Shown: positions 34,634 through 42,860 of the stretch, piece after piece | How positions within the stretch are numbered: the first letter of the stretch is position 1 | Layout: every line of letters begins with the position of its first letter | Notes under the pieces: generated by a model | Told to the model about the DNA's origin: nothing | Databases searched by the model: none | What the model saw: only the letters and a program-made list of their open reading frames with translations | Position numbers and translations under genes: made by a program | Assembly: GCF_000982955.1 (NCBI RefSeq) | Contig: NZ_KQ058832.1 | Coordinates: 57,754-121,753 of the forward strand | DNA length: 64,000 bases | Source of the DNA: Micromonospora sp. HK10 | GTDB lineage: Bacteria > Actinomycetota > Actinomycetes > Mycobacteriales > Micromonosporaceae | Direction: 5' to 3'

Positions 34634-35350
34634 TCAGGCCTCGGCCGAAGCCTCCTGCAGGTTCTTCACGATCTTCGGGTCGACCGGGACGCCCGGGCCC
34701 ATGGTGGTGGTGAGGGTGACCTTCTTGAGGTACGTGCCCTTGGCCGCGGACGGCTTCGAGCGGAGCACCTCGTCCAGCACCGCCGCGTAGTTGTCGACCA
34801 GCTGGGACTCGGTGAACGAGGCCTTGCCGATGATCAGGTGGAGGTTCGAGTGCTTGTCCACCCGGAAGGTGATCTTGCCGCCCTTGATGTCCGAGACGGC
34901 CTTGGTGACGTCCATGGTCACCGTGCCGGTCTTCGGGTTCGGCATCAGGCCGCGCGGGCCCAGGATCCGCGCGATCCGGCCGATCTTGGCCATCTGGTCC
35001 GGGGTGGCGATCGCCGCGTCGAAGTCCAGCCAACCGCCCTGGATCCGGGCGACCAGCTCGTCGGTGCCCACCTCGTCCGCACCGGCGGCGGCGGCCTCCT
35101 CGGCCTTCGCGCCGGCGGCGAAGACGATCACGCGGGCGGTCTTACCGGTGCCGTGCGGCAGGTTGACCGTGCCGCGGACCATCTGGTCCGCCTTGCGGGG
35201 GTCGACGCCGAGGCGCATCGCGACCTCGACCGTGGCGTCGAACTTGACGTTGGTGGTCTCCTTGGCCAGCTTGACGGCCTCGACGGGAGAGTAGAGCTTG
35301 GACCGGTCGATGACCTCGGCGGCCTTGCGGTAGCTCTTGCTGCGCTGCAT
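34634..35350 (-). CDS. rplA: 50S ribosomal protein L1
   Basis: 238 residues, [20 protein letters not shown]..., forming the mobile L1 stalk that handles E-site t[18 protein letters not shown] and [18 protein letters not shown] are family motifs. In E. coli L1 represses the rplKA mRNA. Follows rplK; ATG chosen over an 18-residue upstream extension. Confidence 0.98.
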   Translation of the reverse strand: MQRSKSYRKAAEVIDRSKLYSPVEAVKLAKETTNVKFDATVEVAMRLGVDPRKADQMVRGTVNLPHGTGKTARVIVFAAGAKAEEAAAAGADEVGTDELVARIQGGWLDFDAAIATPDQMAKIGRIARILGPRGLMPNPKTGTVTMDVTKAVSDIKGGKITFRVDKHSNLHLIIGKASFTESQLVDNYAAVLDEVLRSKPSAAKGTYLKKVTLTTTMGPGVPVDPKIVKNLQEASAEA

Positions 35351-35435
35351 TTCTCGTAACTCCTGTGGTCTATGGCGGGCCCGCGACGTCCGCGGCCCTC
35401 CCACGAGCTGATCTGGTGGAGCGGGTGGAGCGAGG

Positions 35436-35867
35436 TCAGTCGGCGACGGTCAGACCCATCGACCGGGCGGTGCCGGCGATGATCTTCTCGGCCTGGTCGA
35501 CGTCGTTGGCGTTGAGGTCCGCCATCTTCTTCTCGGCGATCTCGCGCAGCTGGGCGCGGGTCACCGAGCCGACCTTCTCCTTGTGCGGGACGCCCGAGCC
35601 CTTCTGCACGCCGGCGGCCTTGATCAGCAGCCGAGCGGCGGGCGGGGTCTTCAGCACGAAGGTGAAGGTGCGGTCCTCGTAGACGCTGATCTCGGCGGGG
35701 ACGATGTCGCCCCGCTGGGACTCGGTCTGCGCGTTGTAGGACTTGCAGAACTCCATGATGTTCACGCCGTGCTGGCCGAGCGCGGGGCCGACCGGCGGCG
35801 CCGGCGTGGCCTGGCCCGCCGGCAGCTGAAGCGTGAACGTCTTGACGAGCTTCTTCTTCGGAGGCAT
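35436..35867 (-). CDS. rplK: 50S ribosomal protein L11
   Basis: 143 residues, [20 protein letters not shown]..., at the GTPase-associated centre; binding site region for thiopeptides. Pro-rich N-terminal [20 protein letters not shown] and C-terminal [11 protein letters not shown] are conserved. The ATG follows a GGAAGAG ribosome site. Needed for stringent factor activation in other bacteria. Confidence 0.98.
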   Translation of the reverse strand: MPPKKKLVKTFTLQLPAGQATPAPPVGPALGQHGVNIMEFCKSYNAQTESQRGDIVPAEISVYEDRTFTFVLKTPPAARLLIKAAGVQKGSGVPHKEKVGSVTRAQLREIAEKKMADLNANDVDQAEKIIAGTARSMGLTVAD

Positions 35868-35948
35868 GTCTCTTCCTGGGGCTTGGAACCGGGATTTTCG
35901 GCGGTCCGCGGGCACGCACGGTCAGCGCGTGCGGACAGCCGACGTTCT

Positions 35949-35954
35949 AGAGTA
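35949..35954 (-). promoter_or_regulatory. Possible rplKA -10 element
   Basis: TACTCT on the minus strand about 80 bases before rplK and after the nusG stem-loop, identical to the str promoter -10. The -35 region is G-rich and not convincing. Confidence 0.35.
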
Positions 35955-36006
35955 GCGCAGCCTTCCGCCGCCCCCTCGGCCGAGGTCCGTCGGGGCGCCG
36001 AAACAG

Positions 36007-36042
36007 CGCACCGGCGGCGGGCCGGAGCCCACCGCCGGTGCG
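36007..36042 (-). terminator. Stem-loop after nusG
   Basis: An 11-bp perfect stem (CGCACCGGCGG / CCGCCGGTGCG) whose loop can form a second small stem, starting 10 bases past the nusG stop. Partial or full terminator between nusG and rplK. Confidence 0.6.
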
Positions 36043-36051
36043 GCCGTCAGG

Positions 36052-36774
36052 TCAGATCTTGGCGACCTGGTTGAAGTTCAGCTCGACCGGGGTCTCCCGG
36101 CCGAAGATCGACACCAGCACCTTGAGCTTCTGCTGGTCGGCGTTGATCTCGCTGATCGTCGCCGGCAGCGAGGCGAAGGCGCCGTCGGTGACGGTGACCG
36201 AGTCGCCGACCTCGAAGTCGAGGACCTTCACCTCGGGCTTGGCCTTCTTCTGCTCGGTCTCCACCGCCGGGGCCAGCCACTTGAGCACCTCGTCGAGGCT
36301 GAGCGGCGCCGGGCGGTCGGCCCGGTCGGTCGCCCCGACGAAGCCGGTCACGCCCGGGGTGTTCCGGACGCAGGAGTAGGACTCGGCGGTCAGCTCCATC
36401 CGGACCAGGATGTAGCCCGGGAAGACCTTCGCCTGGACCTGCGACCGCTTGCCGTTCTTGACCTCGACCTCTTCCCGGGTCGGCACCTCGACCTGGTAGA
36501 TGAAGTCCTCCATGTCGAGGGAGGTGATCCGGGTCTCGAGGTTGGTCTTGACCTTGTTCTCGTAGCCGGCGTAGGAGTGCACCACGTACCAGTCACCGGG
36601 CGCGTAGCGCAGCTTCTGGCGCAGCTCGGCGACCGGATCGAAGTCCTCGTCGGGGGCGGGCTCGGTGGTCGGGAATTCCGGCTCGCTGGCGGCCTCGACC
36701 GACTCGTCATTGGCCGCCGTCGCCACCGTGGACTGCTCGTCCGGGGTCTCGGCGGTCTCGTCGTACTCAGGCAC
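36052..36774 (-). CDS. nusG: Transcription termination/antitermination factor NusG
   Basis: 240 residues. An acidic N-terminal extension of about 55 residues ([20 protein letters not shown]) precedes the NGN domain ([20 protein letters not shown]) and the C-terminal KOW domain ([20 protein letters not shown]). NusG couples RNA polymerase with the ribosome via S10. The acidic extension is common in actinobacteria. GTG start. Located between secE and rplK as usual. Confidence 0.97.
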   Translation of the reverse strand: MPEYDETAETPDEQSTVATAANDESVEAASEPEFPTTEPAPDEDFDPVAELRQKLRYAPGDWYVVHSYAGYENKVKTNLETRITSLDMEDFIYQVEVPTREEVEVKNGKRSQVQAKVFPGYILVRMELTAESYSCVRNTPGVTGFVGATDRADRPAPLSLDEVLKWLAPAVETEQKKAKPEVKVLDFEVGDSVTVTDGAFASLPATISEINADQQKLKVLVSIFGRETPVELNFNQVAKI

Positions 36775-36809
36775 GCTCGCTCACTTCCGTCACTATCGCT
36801 GTTGGCCCG

Positions 36810-37217
36810 TCAGCTGTTGTTGCCGAAGACGAACAGCACCGCCTTCGCGAAGCCGTAGTCCAGGCCGGCCACGATCGCCAGCATCACCGCGACGAAGGTG
36901 ACCACCACGGCCGTGTAGGTCAACAGCTCCTTGCGGGTCGGCCAGATGACCTTACGCAGCTCAGCCACGACCTCGCGGAAGAAACGCGCGATGCGGGCGA
37001 AGAGCCCGATTCGCTCGGTGTCCTTCCGGGTCTTCCGACCCTCGGTCGACTCCGCGCGAGCCCGCTTACGGGTGGCGGTGCCGCCCCGGGAAACCGGCTC
37101 CTCCGCTTCGGTGGCGTCGTCGTCGGCCACGTCGTCGTCGGCCACGCCGTCGACGGTCGCGTCGTCGTCCAGACGCTCGTCGCCGGCGTCCTCGCCGCGC
37201 CGCTTGCTCTCGGCCAC
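36810..37217 (-). CDS. secE: Preprotein translocase subunit SecE
   Basis: 135 residues. A long charged N-terminus (about 75 residues, Asp/Glu and Arg/Lys rich) precedes the conserved amphipathic region RFFREVVAELRKVIWPTRKE and a single transmembrane helix (VVVTFVAVMLAIVAGLDYGF). Clamps SecY, which is encoded at the left of this window. GTG start with GGAGGG four bases upstream. Lies between tRNA-Trp and nusG. Confidence 0.96.
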   Translation of the reverse strand: MAESKRRGEDAGDERLDDDATVDGVADDDVADDDATEAEEPVSRGGTATRKRARAESTEGRKTRKDTERIGLFARIARFFREVVAELRKVIWPTRKELLTYTAVVVTFVAVMLAIVAGLDYGFAKAVLFVFGNNS

Positions 37218-37432
37218 TTCGCCCTCCGTGCGGGATGTCGGGTCGCACGCCGATGGGCGTGCGCGGCGTGTGGTCACGCCGGCCGGACCAACCGTCCCGC
37301 GACGGGCCGCGGCCGGCGGACCGACCGGGAGGGCCCCGAATGCCTCGGGAACCACCCCGCCGGTGCCACCACCACGGGCCGGACGCCGCCATCCGGGCGG
37401 CGCGACCCACGGGAACGGTCAGGCCTGAGGCG

Positions 37433-37505
<73 letters not shown>

Positions 37506-37572
37506 GTGCGGCGACGGTCGCCCCACCCGAGCACATGGTGCCGAGCAGGGGTCACTTGCCCCACGGCGGACC

Positions 37573-37602
37573 AGTGTACGGGTAGTCGTGCGACTTTCCC
37601 AA
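37573..37602 (-). promoter_or_regulatory. Probable tRNA-Trp promoter
   Basis: Minus-strand TTGGGA (37597-37602) and TACACT (37573-37578), 18 bases apart, about 70 bases before the tRNA. It would also read into secE-nusG. Confidence 0.6.
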
Positions 37603-37633
37603 CCGGTCTGCCCCATGCAGATCGACGGGCTGG

Positions 37634-38026
37634 TCAGCGCGCCGGCCGGACAGTCGCCCGAGCCTGCGACAGCACCTTCTCGCCGAGGCAGGTCGCGGTC
37701 ACGTCGAGCCTGGTCAGGCCCTCCTCGGTGACCTCCTTGACCACCGCGTTGACCTCGATCTCGGTGCCCTCGTCGGTGTCCGGGACGACCACCGGGCGGG
37801 TGAACCGGACCCCGAAGTCGACCACCGCGTCCGGCGAGCCGGCCCAGGTGGTGACCGCCCGGCCGACCAGCGCCATGGTGAACATGCCGTGGGCGATCAC
37901 GCCGGGCAGGCCCACCTTGGTGGCGATGCGGTCGCTCCAGTGGATCGGGTTGAAATCCCCCGAGGCGCCGGCGTAGCGGACCAGGTCGGCCCGGGTCACC
38001 CGGAAGGTCTGGGTGGGCAGTTCCAT
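37634..38026 (-). CDS. hadB: MaoC-family (3R)-hydroxyacyl-ACP dehydratase subunit HadB
   Basis: 130 residues with a hot-dog fold. The hydratase-2 motif YAGASGDFNPIHWSDRIAT carries catalytic Asp and His, followed by GVIAHGMFTMALVGR. In mycobacteria HadB pairs with HadA in the FAS-II dehydration step of mycolic acid synthesis. This organism's lineage lacks mycolic acids, so the real substrate is unclear. Three bases separate it from hadA; GGGGAGG ribosome site. Confidence 0.88.
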   Translation of the reverse strand: MELPTQTFRVTRADLVRYAGASGDFNPIHWSDRIATKVGLPGVIAHGMFTMALVGRAVTTWAGSPDAVVDFGVRFTRPVVVPDTDEGTEIEVNAVVKEVTEEGLTRLDVTATCLGEKVLSQARATVRPAR

Positions 38027-38029
38027 GGC

Positions 38030-38476
38030 TCAGGCCTCCCCGCGTACGACGATCTTGAACCAGACGGCGACCACCGGCTCGCCGGCGGCGGTGCTCACCT
38101 CGGTACGGGTGGTCAGGAAGCCGTGCCCGCCCCGGTTGGTGATCTCCTCGATGGTGTTCACGCAGACCAGCTCGTCCCCCGCCACCACCGGCCGGGTGTA
38201 CGCGAAGCGCTGGTCGCCGTGCACCACCCGGCTGTAGTCGACGCCCAGCGCCGGATCCTCGATGATCTGCCGGTTGGCGGCCATCGTGAGAACCATCGGG
38301 AAGGTGGGCGGGGCCACGACGTCGGGGTGCCCGAGCGCCCGGGCCGCCGCCGGGTCGTGGTACGCCGGGTCGGTGGCCCCGATGGCGGTGGCGAACTCAC
38401 GGATCTTTTCTCGGCCCACCTGGTAGGGGGCGGTCGGCGGGTAGCTCCGGCCGACGAAGGACGGGTCCAGGGACAT
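38030..38476 (-). CDS. hadA: MaoC-family dehydratase N-terminal subunit HadA
   Basis: 148 residues, MSLDPSFVGRSYPPTAPYQV..., hot-dog fold lacking the catalytic Asp/His motif, the structural and substrate-binding partner of HadB. HPDVVAPPTFPMVLTMAANR and GDQRFAYTRPVVAGDELVC match the FAS1_DH_region/MaoC_dehydrat_N family. Co-transcribed with hadB downstream; order rpmG-hadA-hadB matches mycobacteria. Confidence 0.88.
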   Translation of the reverse strand: MSLDPSFVGRSYPPTAPYQVGREKIREFATAIGATDPAYHDPAAARALGHPDVVAPPTFPMVLTMAANRQIIEDPALGVDYSRVVHGDQRFAYTRPVVAGDELVCVNTIEEITNRGGHGFLTTRTEVSTAAGEPVVAVWFKIVVRGEA

Positions 38477-38499
38477 GCCGCGAACCTACACGGAAAGCA

Positions 38500-38559
38500 C
38501 GAACGCCGATCCGTACGGTCGGACGGCGCGGGGCCGCCTTCCGTGCGGATCGGCGTTCG
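38500..38559 (-). terminator. Large stem-loop between rpmG and hadA
   Basis: Arms of 18 bases (38500-38517 and 38542-38559) match except one G-T pair; the 24-base loop is itself G/C rich. Lies 39 bases past the rpmG stop and 24 bases before hadA, so it likely ends rpmG transcripts and may limit read-through into hadAB. Confidence 0.7.
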
Positions 38560-38597
38560 AGATGCTGTGGGACCGGGCCGGCCGAGCCGGCCGCGGA

Positions 38598-38765
38598 TCA
38601 GCGGGTCTCGCGGTGCAGGGTGTGCTTGCCGTCCCGGGGGCAGAACTTCTTCAGCTCGATGCGGTCCGGGTCGTTACGACGGTTCTTACGCGTGATGTAG
38701 TTGCGCTCCTTGCACTCCACACACGCCAGAGTGATCTTCGGCCGGACATCGGTCGCCTTCGCCAC
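38598..38765 (-). CDS. rpmG: 50S ribosomal protein L33
   Basis: 55 residues, (V)[20 protein letters not shown]..., with [20 protein letters not shown] and the tail HRETR. Three cysteines of the zinc ribbon remain (Cys15, Cys18, Cys42), but the fourth is Asp45, giving CPRD where zinc-type paralogues have CPxC. GTG start. Lies between tRNA-Met and hadA with its own promoter candidate. Confidence 0.95.
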   Translation of the reverse strand: MAKATDVRPKITLACVECKERNYITRKNRRNDPDRIELKKFCPRDGKHTLHRETR

Positions 38766-38809
38766 GGCGGAGTGCCTTCCTCGCTAACGGGTAACAACTA
38801 CGGCGCATC

Positions 38810-38839
38810 AGCCTACTCACTGATGACGCAGACATGCAA
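38810..38839 (-). promoter_or_regulatory. Probable rpmG promoter
   Basis: Minus-strand TTGCAT (38834-38839) and TAGGCT (38810-38815), 18 bases apart, directly after the tRNA-Met terminator and about 45 bases before rpmG. Confidence 0.6.
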
Positions 38840-38841
38840 AG

Positions 38842-38860
38842 TGGGCGCCTGTGGCGCCCA
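38842..38860 (-). terminator. tRNA-Met terminator
   Basis: TGGGCGCC/GGCGCCCA stem with a 3-base loop followed by CTTTGC on the minus strand, 38 bases past the tRNA-Met 3' end. Confidence 0.6.
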
Positions 38861-38897
38861 TCCCACCGGCCACCGGGGTAAACCCGGAGGACGAGAG

Positions 38898-38970
38898 TAG
38901 CGGTGGCCGGACTTGAACCGGCGACACAGCGATTATGAGCCGCTTGCTCTGCCATCTGAGCTACACCGCC
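38898..38970 (-). tRNA. metT: tRNA-Met (elongator type, anticodon CAT)
   Basis: 73 nt. Acceptor GGCGGTG/CACCGCT, anticodon loop CTCATAA on stem AGCGG/TCGCT, T-loop GTTCAAG, discriminator A. It lacks initiator features (no mismatched first pair, no three G-C pairs in the anticodon stem). A lysidine-modified Ile tRNA also reads CAT, but position before rpmG matches metT in mycobacteria. Confidence 0.9.
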
Positions 38971-38995
38971 GTGGCGGGTCCAGCCGGACCCTCTG

Positions 38996-39068
38996 AGCCC
39001 CCTTACGGAATCGAACCGTAGACCTTCTCCTTACCATGGAGACGCTCTGCCGACTGAGCTAAGGGGGC
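38996..39068 (-). tRNA. thrT: tRNA-Thr (anticodon GGT)
   Basis: 73 nt. Acceptor GCCCCCT/AGGGGGC, anticodon stem TCTCC/GGAGA with loop ATGGTAA, T-loop GTTCGAT, discriminator T. 25 bases upstream of tRNA-Met, so probably one precursor. Confidence 0.96.
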
Positions 39069-39103
39069 CTGCCCGACCACCCGCGGGGTGTCGCGCAGAG
39101 GAA

Positions 39104-39133
39104 ACAGTACACGACCCCGCCGCCGAGGTGAAA
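39104..39133 (-). promoter_or_regulatory. Promoter of the tRNA-Thr/tRNA-Met unit
   Basis: Minus-strand TTTCAC (39128-39133) and TACTGT (39104-39109), 18 bases apart, about 35 bases before the tRNA-Thr 5' end. Confidence 0.6.
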
Positions 39134-39163
39134 TCGGATCCCCCCGGACGATGTCCGCCCAGC

Positions 39164-41692
39164 TCAGGGCACGACGCGCAGGCGCGGCAGCTCGCCGGCG
39201 GAGATCGTCTCGGGGTCGACCTGGGCACCGAACCAGGCCTCCAGCCGCTCGTACGGCAACGGCCGGCTGAACAGGAAGCCCTGGCCGATCTCGCAGCCGA
39301 TGTCCTGGAGCAGCTCCAGGGTCAACTCGCTCTCCACACCCTCGGCCACCACGGTGAGGCCGAACTGCTGGGAGAGGGTCACCACGGCGTTCACGATCGC
39401 CAGGTCGCCGGGATCGGTCGCCATCCCCTGCACGAAGGAGCGGTCGACCTTGACCTCGTGCACCGGCAGCCGGCGCAGCTGGGCCAGCGAGGAGCGGCCG
39501 GTGCCGAAGTCGTCCACCGAGAGCCGGACCCCGAGGTCGCGCAGGCGCAGCAGGGTCGGTATCGGGCGCTCGGTGCCGTCCAGCACGCCGGCCTCGGTGA
39601 TCTCCAGGGTGAGCCGCTGCGCCGGTACGCCGTACTCGTCGAGCAGGTCCCGCACCAGGGCCGGGAAGTGCTGATCGGTGAGGGTACGCGCGGCGAGGTT
39701 CACCGCGACGGCCAGCGGCTGCTCGCCGTGCGCCCAGTCCCGGCTGCGCCGCAGGCTCTCCCGGAGCACGAACTCGGTGAGCCGCCCGAGCTGGCCGGTG
39801 TGCTCGGCCACCGCGACGAAGTCCTCCGGGGCCACCGTGCCGTGCGCGGGGTGCTCCCAGCGGGCCAGGCACTCCACCCCGACCAGCCGCCGGTCCCGCA
39901 GCGTCACCTTCGGCTGGAAGTAGACCTCCAACTCGCCGTCGTCCAGGGCCCGACGCAGATCGGCGGCGAGACCGAGCCGGCGCAGCGAGCGCGACTCCAG
40001 CGCGGGGTTGTAGAGCTGCACGCTGCCGGGGACCGACTTGGCCGCGGTCGCCGCCAGGTCGACCCGCTGGAGCAGGGTCACCGCGTCGCTGCCGTGGTCC
40101 GGGTGCACGGCCACCCCCACCGCGGTGTCCACGTCCAGCGTGAGCGCGTCGAAGACCATCTCGTCGCGGATCTGCTCCCGCAGCTGCCCGGCCAGCTCCA
40201 ACGCCGCCTCGGCGCTCTCCAGCCGGAGCGTCACCAGGAACTCGTCGCCACCGGCACGGCCGACCAGCGCCGAGGAGGGCACACAGGTGCGTAGCCGCTC
40301 GGCCACCTCGACCAGGACCTTGTCCCCGGCCGCGTGCCCCAGCGACTCGTTGACCTGACGCAGCCGGTCGACGTCGAACAGGAGCAGGGCCACCACCTCA
40401 CCCGGTGCCGCGATCTTGACCGCCTCCACCACCGCCGCGGTGACTCGTCGCCGGTTGGGCAGCTTGGTGAGCGCGTCGTGGTTCGCGTCGTGCCGCAGCC
40501 GGTCGACCAGCCGGGAATTCTCCAGCGCGACGGCGGCATGCGCGGCGACCGTCTCGAAGACGGGGATATCGCTGGGCGCGAAGTGACCGACGTCGCTGAG
40601 CCGGTTGGCCACCTCCAGGGTGCCGATCACCGCCTGCCCGGAGCGCAGTGGCACCACGATGGCGTCCTTGACCTTCGCCTCGTTGGCCGCCCGGGGCTGG
40701 CCGGGCTCGACGCCGAACACCCGGCCGACGGCCACCGTGCGGCCCTCCTTCGCCGCGGACTCCCGCAGCGCGGCCGGCGTGTGGACCACGTCCAGCAGGC
40801 CCGGGTCGTCGACCCGGGCGGTGAGCAGCACCTCGGGATGCCGGCCCTGCGCCGGCAACCAGAGCGTGGCGTACTCGGCCTGCATCAGCGCGCGCACCCG
40901 GCCCAGCAGCGCGTCCACCAGCGTGCCGTCCTGGCCGCGTTCCCCGATCGCCCGGGTCAGGTCGTACATCTGGGACAGGGTGCGGTGCTGGCGGAAGAAC
41001 TGGGCGTAGGACCGGTAGACGAGGACGAGCGCCGCCGCCAGCGCGCCGACCAGCACCAGCGACCACCACGTGGTGCGGACCGCGATCAGGATCATCAGGC
41101 CGATCGAGGCGTTGATCGCGGCGGTGAGCAGGGCGGGCGGCGCCGAGCGGAGCGCATCCCGCCCGGCGTGCCAGCTCTGCAGGAGAGTGTGGACACCGAC
41201 GACGGCGGCGAGGCTCATGACGATCACCGAAGCCACCCCGGTGAACAGGATCAGCCAGGTGCCCGGGCCCACCCCGCGCATCGGCGGCAGGCCCTGGAGC
41301 ACGAGCACCGCGAGCGAGGTGCCGGCCGCCGCCTTGGCCACGTTGAACCAGAACTTGGCCGGCGCGAACCGGTGCCGCGTCTGGGTGAGCATCGACGCGA
41401 TGGTGTAGATCACCACCACGGTCAGCGGTGGAAGTAGGAAGAGCGCGAGGACCAGCGGAATCTCGGTCAGCGTCACGCCGAAGGACTGGCGCCGGACCAC
41501 GAAGTTGAGCACCGGCATGCCGACGACCACCATGGCGACGAGCAGCGCCGCCGCCAGCGGCCACTTGCCGAAGGCCGGGTCGGCGATCAACCCGGTGATG
41601 GTGGCGCAGACGATCGCGAGGATGGTCAGCGGACCGGTGATGAACCAGGCGTGATCGCTCGACCTGCGCCACGCGCGTCCACGCCGGGCCAT
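39164..41692 (-). CDS. Membrane GAF-GGDEF-EAL cyclic-di-GMP protein
   Basis: 842 residues. About seven hydrophobic segments fill residues 15-235, then a GAF domain (about 250-400), a GGDEF domain with intact RAGGDEF near residue 480, and an EAL domain with ECLARW near 605, catalytic-type DDFGTG near 727 and VAEGVE. The active-site Glu is kept although the motif reads ECL instead of EAL. Both diguanylate cyclase and phosphodiesterase activity are possible. N-terminus MARRGRAWRRSSDHAWFITG with AGGAGTCCC upstream. A 55-residue membrane peptide gene lies 58 bases upstream in the same direction. Confidence 0.92.
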   Translation of the reverse strand: MARRGRAWRRSSDHAWFITGPLTILAIVCATITGLIADPAFGKWPLAAALLVAMVVVGMPVLNFVVRRQSFGVTLTEIPLVLALFLLPPLTVVVIYTIASMLTQTRHRFAPAKFWFNVAKAAAGTSLAVLVLQGLPPMRGVGPGTWLILFTGVASVIVMSLAAVVGVHTLLQSWHAGRDALRSAPPALLTAAINASIGLMILIAVRTTWWSLVLVGALAAALVLVYRSYAQFFRQHRTLSQMYDLTRAIGERGQDGTLVDALLGRVRALMQAEYATLWLPAQGRHPEVLLTARVDDPGLLDVVHTPAALRESAAKEGRTVAVGRVFGVEPGQPRAANEAKVKDAIVVPLRSGQAVIGTLEVANRLSDVGHFAPSDIPVFETVAAHAAVALENSRLVDRLRHDANHDALTKLPNRRRVTAAVVEAVKIAAPGEVVALLLFDVDRLRQVNESLGHAAGDKVLVEVAERLRTCVPSSALVGRAGGDEFLVTLRLESAEAALELAGQLREQIRDEMVFDALTLDVDTAVGVAVHPDHGSDAVTLLQRVDLAATAAKSVPGSVQLYNPALESRSLRRLGLAADLRRALDDGELEVYFQPKVTLRDRRLVGVECLARWEHPAHGTVAPEDFVAVAEHTGQLGRLTEFVLRESLRRSRDWAHGEQPLAVAVNLAARTLTDQHFPALVRDLLDEYGVPAQRLTLEITEAGVLDGTERPIPTLLRLRDLGVRLSVDDFGTGRSSLAQLRRLPVHEVKVDRSFVQGMATDPGDLAIVNAVVTLSQQFGLTVVAEGVESELTLELLQDIGCEIGQGFLFSRPLPYERLEAWFGAQVDPETISAGELPRLRVVP

Positions 41693-41750
41693 GGGACTCC
41701 TACTGCTGAGGTTTACCGACTCCTGCCCCCGTCAGGCTTTACCGCGTCGG

Positions 41751-41918
41751 TCAGAGCCCGTCGTCGGCGGATGAGTTGGGGCCCAGCGTCCAGATGATGT
41801 CCTGGGTCTGGTAATCATGGACGGCGCCGATCAGCGAACCGGCGCTGAACGCCATTGCCGCCGCGGCCGCGATCGCGAGGAGCGAGCCAAGCAGTCGGCC
41901 CAGCCTTCGACCAGACAT
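41751..41918 (-). CDS. Small membrane protein, 55 residues
   Basis: MSGRRLGRLLGSLLAIAAAA then a hydrophobic stretch to GSLIGAV and a short polar tail DYQTQDIIWTLGPNSSADDG: one transmembrane helix, basic inside end. ATG with AGGAG seven bases upstream. Directly upstream of the GGDEF/EAL gene in the same orientation, so possibly co-expressed. Function unknown. Confidence 0.65.
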   Translation of the reverse strand: MSGRRLGRLLGSLLAIAAAAAMAFSAGSLIGAVHDYQTQDIIWTLGPNSSADDGL

Positions 41919-42350
41919 GATTGCTCCTGTCGAGGAAGTCTCATAGGGGTTGGAGGTGCCACGATCCTGCCACACGGGGCAGGGGCAGGAAAGCGGAGAC
42001 GGCGCCGGCGGCACGAGTAGCCGCCAGGTTCCGCCGTTCGGCCCAGGCCTTCCCATCTCGTCGTGTCAGCTAGCTGGCCGCCCAGGCCAGCGCGGGCGCC
42101 CGCACCAACCGCCCAATCTCACCAACATCCCAAATCCGGTGAGATCACCTTGGGTCCGACCAACGGGACGCCGGCCGGTGGCCCCACGAGCCGACCCATC
42201 GACCACCATAACTCACTTGGCGTAGCGGGCAAGGGCGGGGTCCGTGAATGACTCGTAACTGACAGCCCGCGACCTAAGCCGCCCCCACCCCGCTCCGCCA
42301 CGGCTCCCGCGGTCGAGGCGGTCGCCGGGCCGCCGGCCTCGCGGGCCGCG
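41919..42350. other. Intergenic stretch without a recognised gene
   Basis: The gap between divergently placed genes holds no coding frame with family character, no tRNA and no strong stem-loop. Its right end runs into a 25-bp direct repeat that carries promoter elements. Confidence 0.5.
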
Positions 42351-42404
42351 CCCCTGCCCGCCTAGAGTCGCGGGCCGATCCCCTGCCCGCCTAGAGTCGC
42401 GGGC
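42351..42404. repeat. 25-bp perfect direct repeat carrying -10 elements
   Basis: The 25-base unit at 42351-42375 recurs exactly at 42380-42404, period 29. Each copy contains TAGAGT, so the promoter core is duplicated immediately before the following gene. Confidence 0.9.
42392..42397 (+). promoter_or_regulatory. -10 element of a predicted leaderless gene
   Basis: TAGAGT seven bases upstream of the GTG of the DUF5990 gene. In actinobacteria, a TANNNT box six or seven bases before the start codon marks transcripts that begin at the start codon. No Shine-Dalgarno is present. An identical box occurs 29 bases upstream. Confidence 0.6.
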
Positions 42405-42860
42405 GTGCGGATCCGGCTCGAGGGCGAAGACCTGCCGGGGCGACGCGCCGGCGTCGAGGCCGACCGGCTGCGGCTCGGCAACGTGCAGGTGGGCGTGCAG
42501 TGCAGAGCCGAGGTGGTCGAGCGGGTACCGGCCGACGCGCCGCAGGCGACCTGGCAGTTCGAGGTCACCAGCCGCGAGGTCGACGGGCTGCTGGACGTGG
42601 GCGGGCCGTGGGTGCACGGCCGCCCCGGCGCCCGATTCCTCTACCTGAGCTGGGGCGCCGTGACCGACGACCGGTTCGAGATGTTCCGCCGGGCGAAGCT
42701 GCTCTTCGGCGACGTACCGACGGACCTGCTACGCGCCGCACACGACGGGGCAGGGACGCTGGTCGGCCGGCTCCGGCTGACCGGCACCGACGGCGGCCCG
42801 GTCTGCGCCCGGGTCCGCCCGCCCGACATCACCTGGTCAGTGGAGCGACGCGCCACCTAG
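42405..42860 (+). CDS. DUF5990 family protein
   Basis: 151 residues, (V)RIRLEGEDLPGRRAGVEADR..., with GPWVHGRPGARFLYLSWGAV and RAKLLFGDVPTDLL, resembling the small actinobacterial DUF5990 family of unknown function. No signal peptide or membrane segment. GTG start with no ribosome site but a suitably placed TAGAGT, so probably leaderless. Its 3' end overlaps by four bases the end of the convergent gene. Confidence 0.75.
   Translation: MRIRLEGEDLPGRRAGVEADRLRLGNVQVGVQCRAEVVERVPADAPQATWQFEVTSREVDGLLDVGGPWVHGRPGARFLYLSWGAVTDDRFEMFRRAKLLFGDVPTDLLRAAHDGAGTLVGRLRLTGTDGGPVCARVRPPDITWSVERRAT

Noticed and set aside
38898..38970. tRNA-Ile with lysidine-modified CAT anticodon
   Set aside because: Cannot be excluded by anticodon alone, but position between tRNA-Thr and rpmG matches metT of other actinobacteria.
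42213..42617. Minus-strand reading opposite the DUF5990 gene
   Set aside because: It is antisense to a better-supported gene and has no family character.
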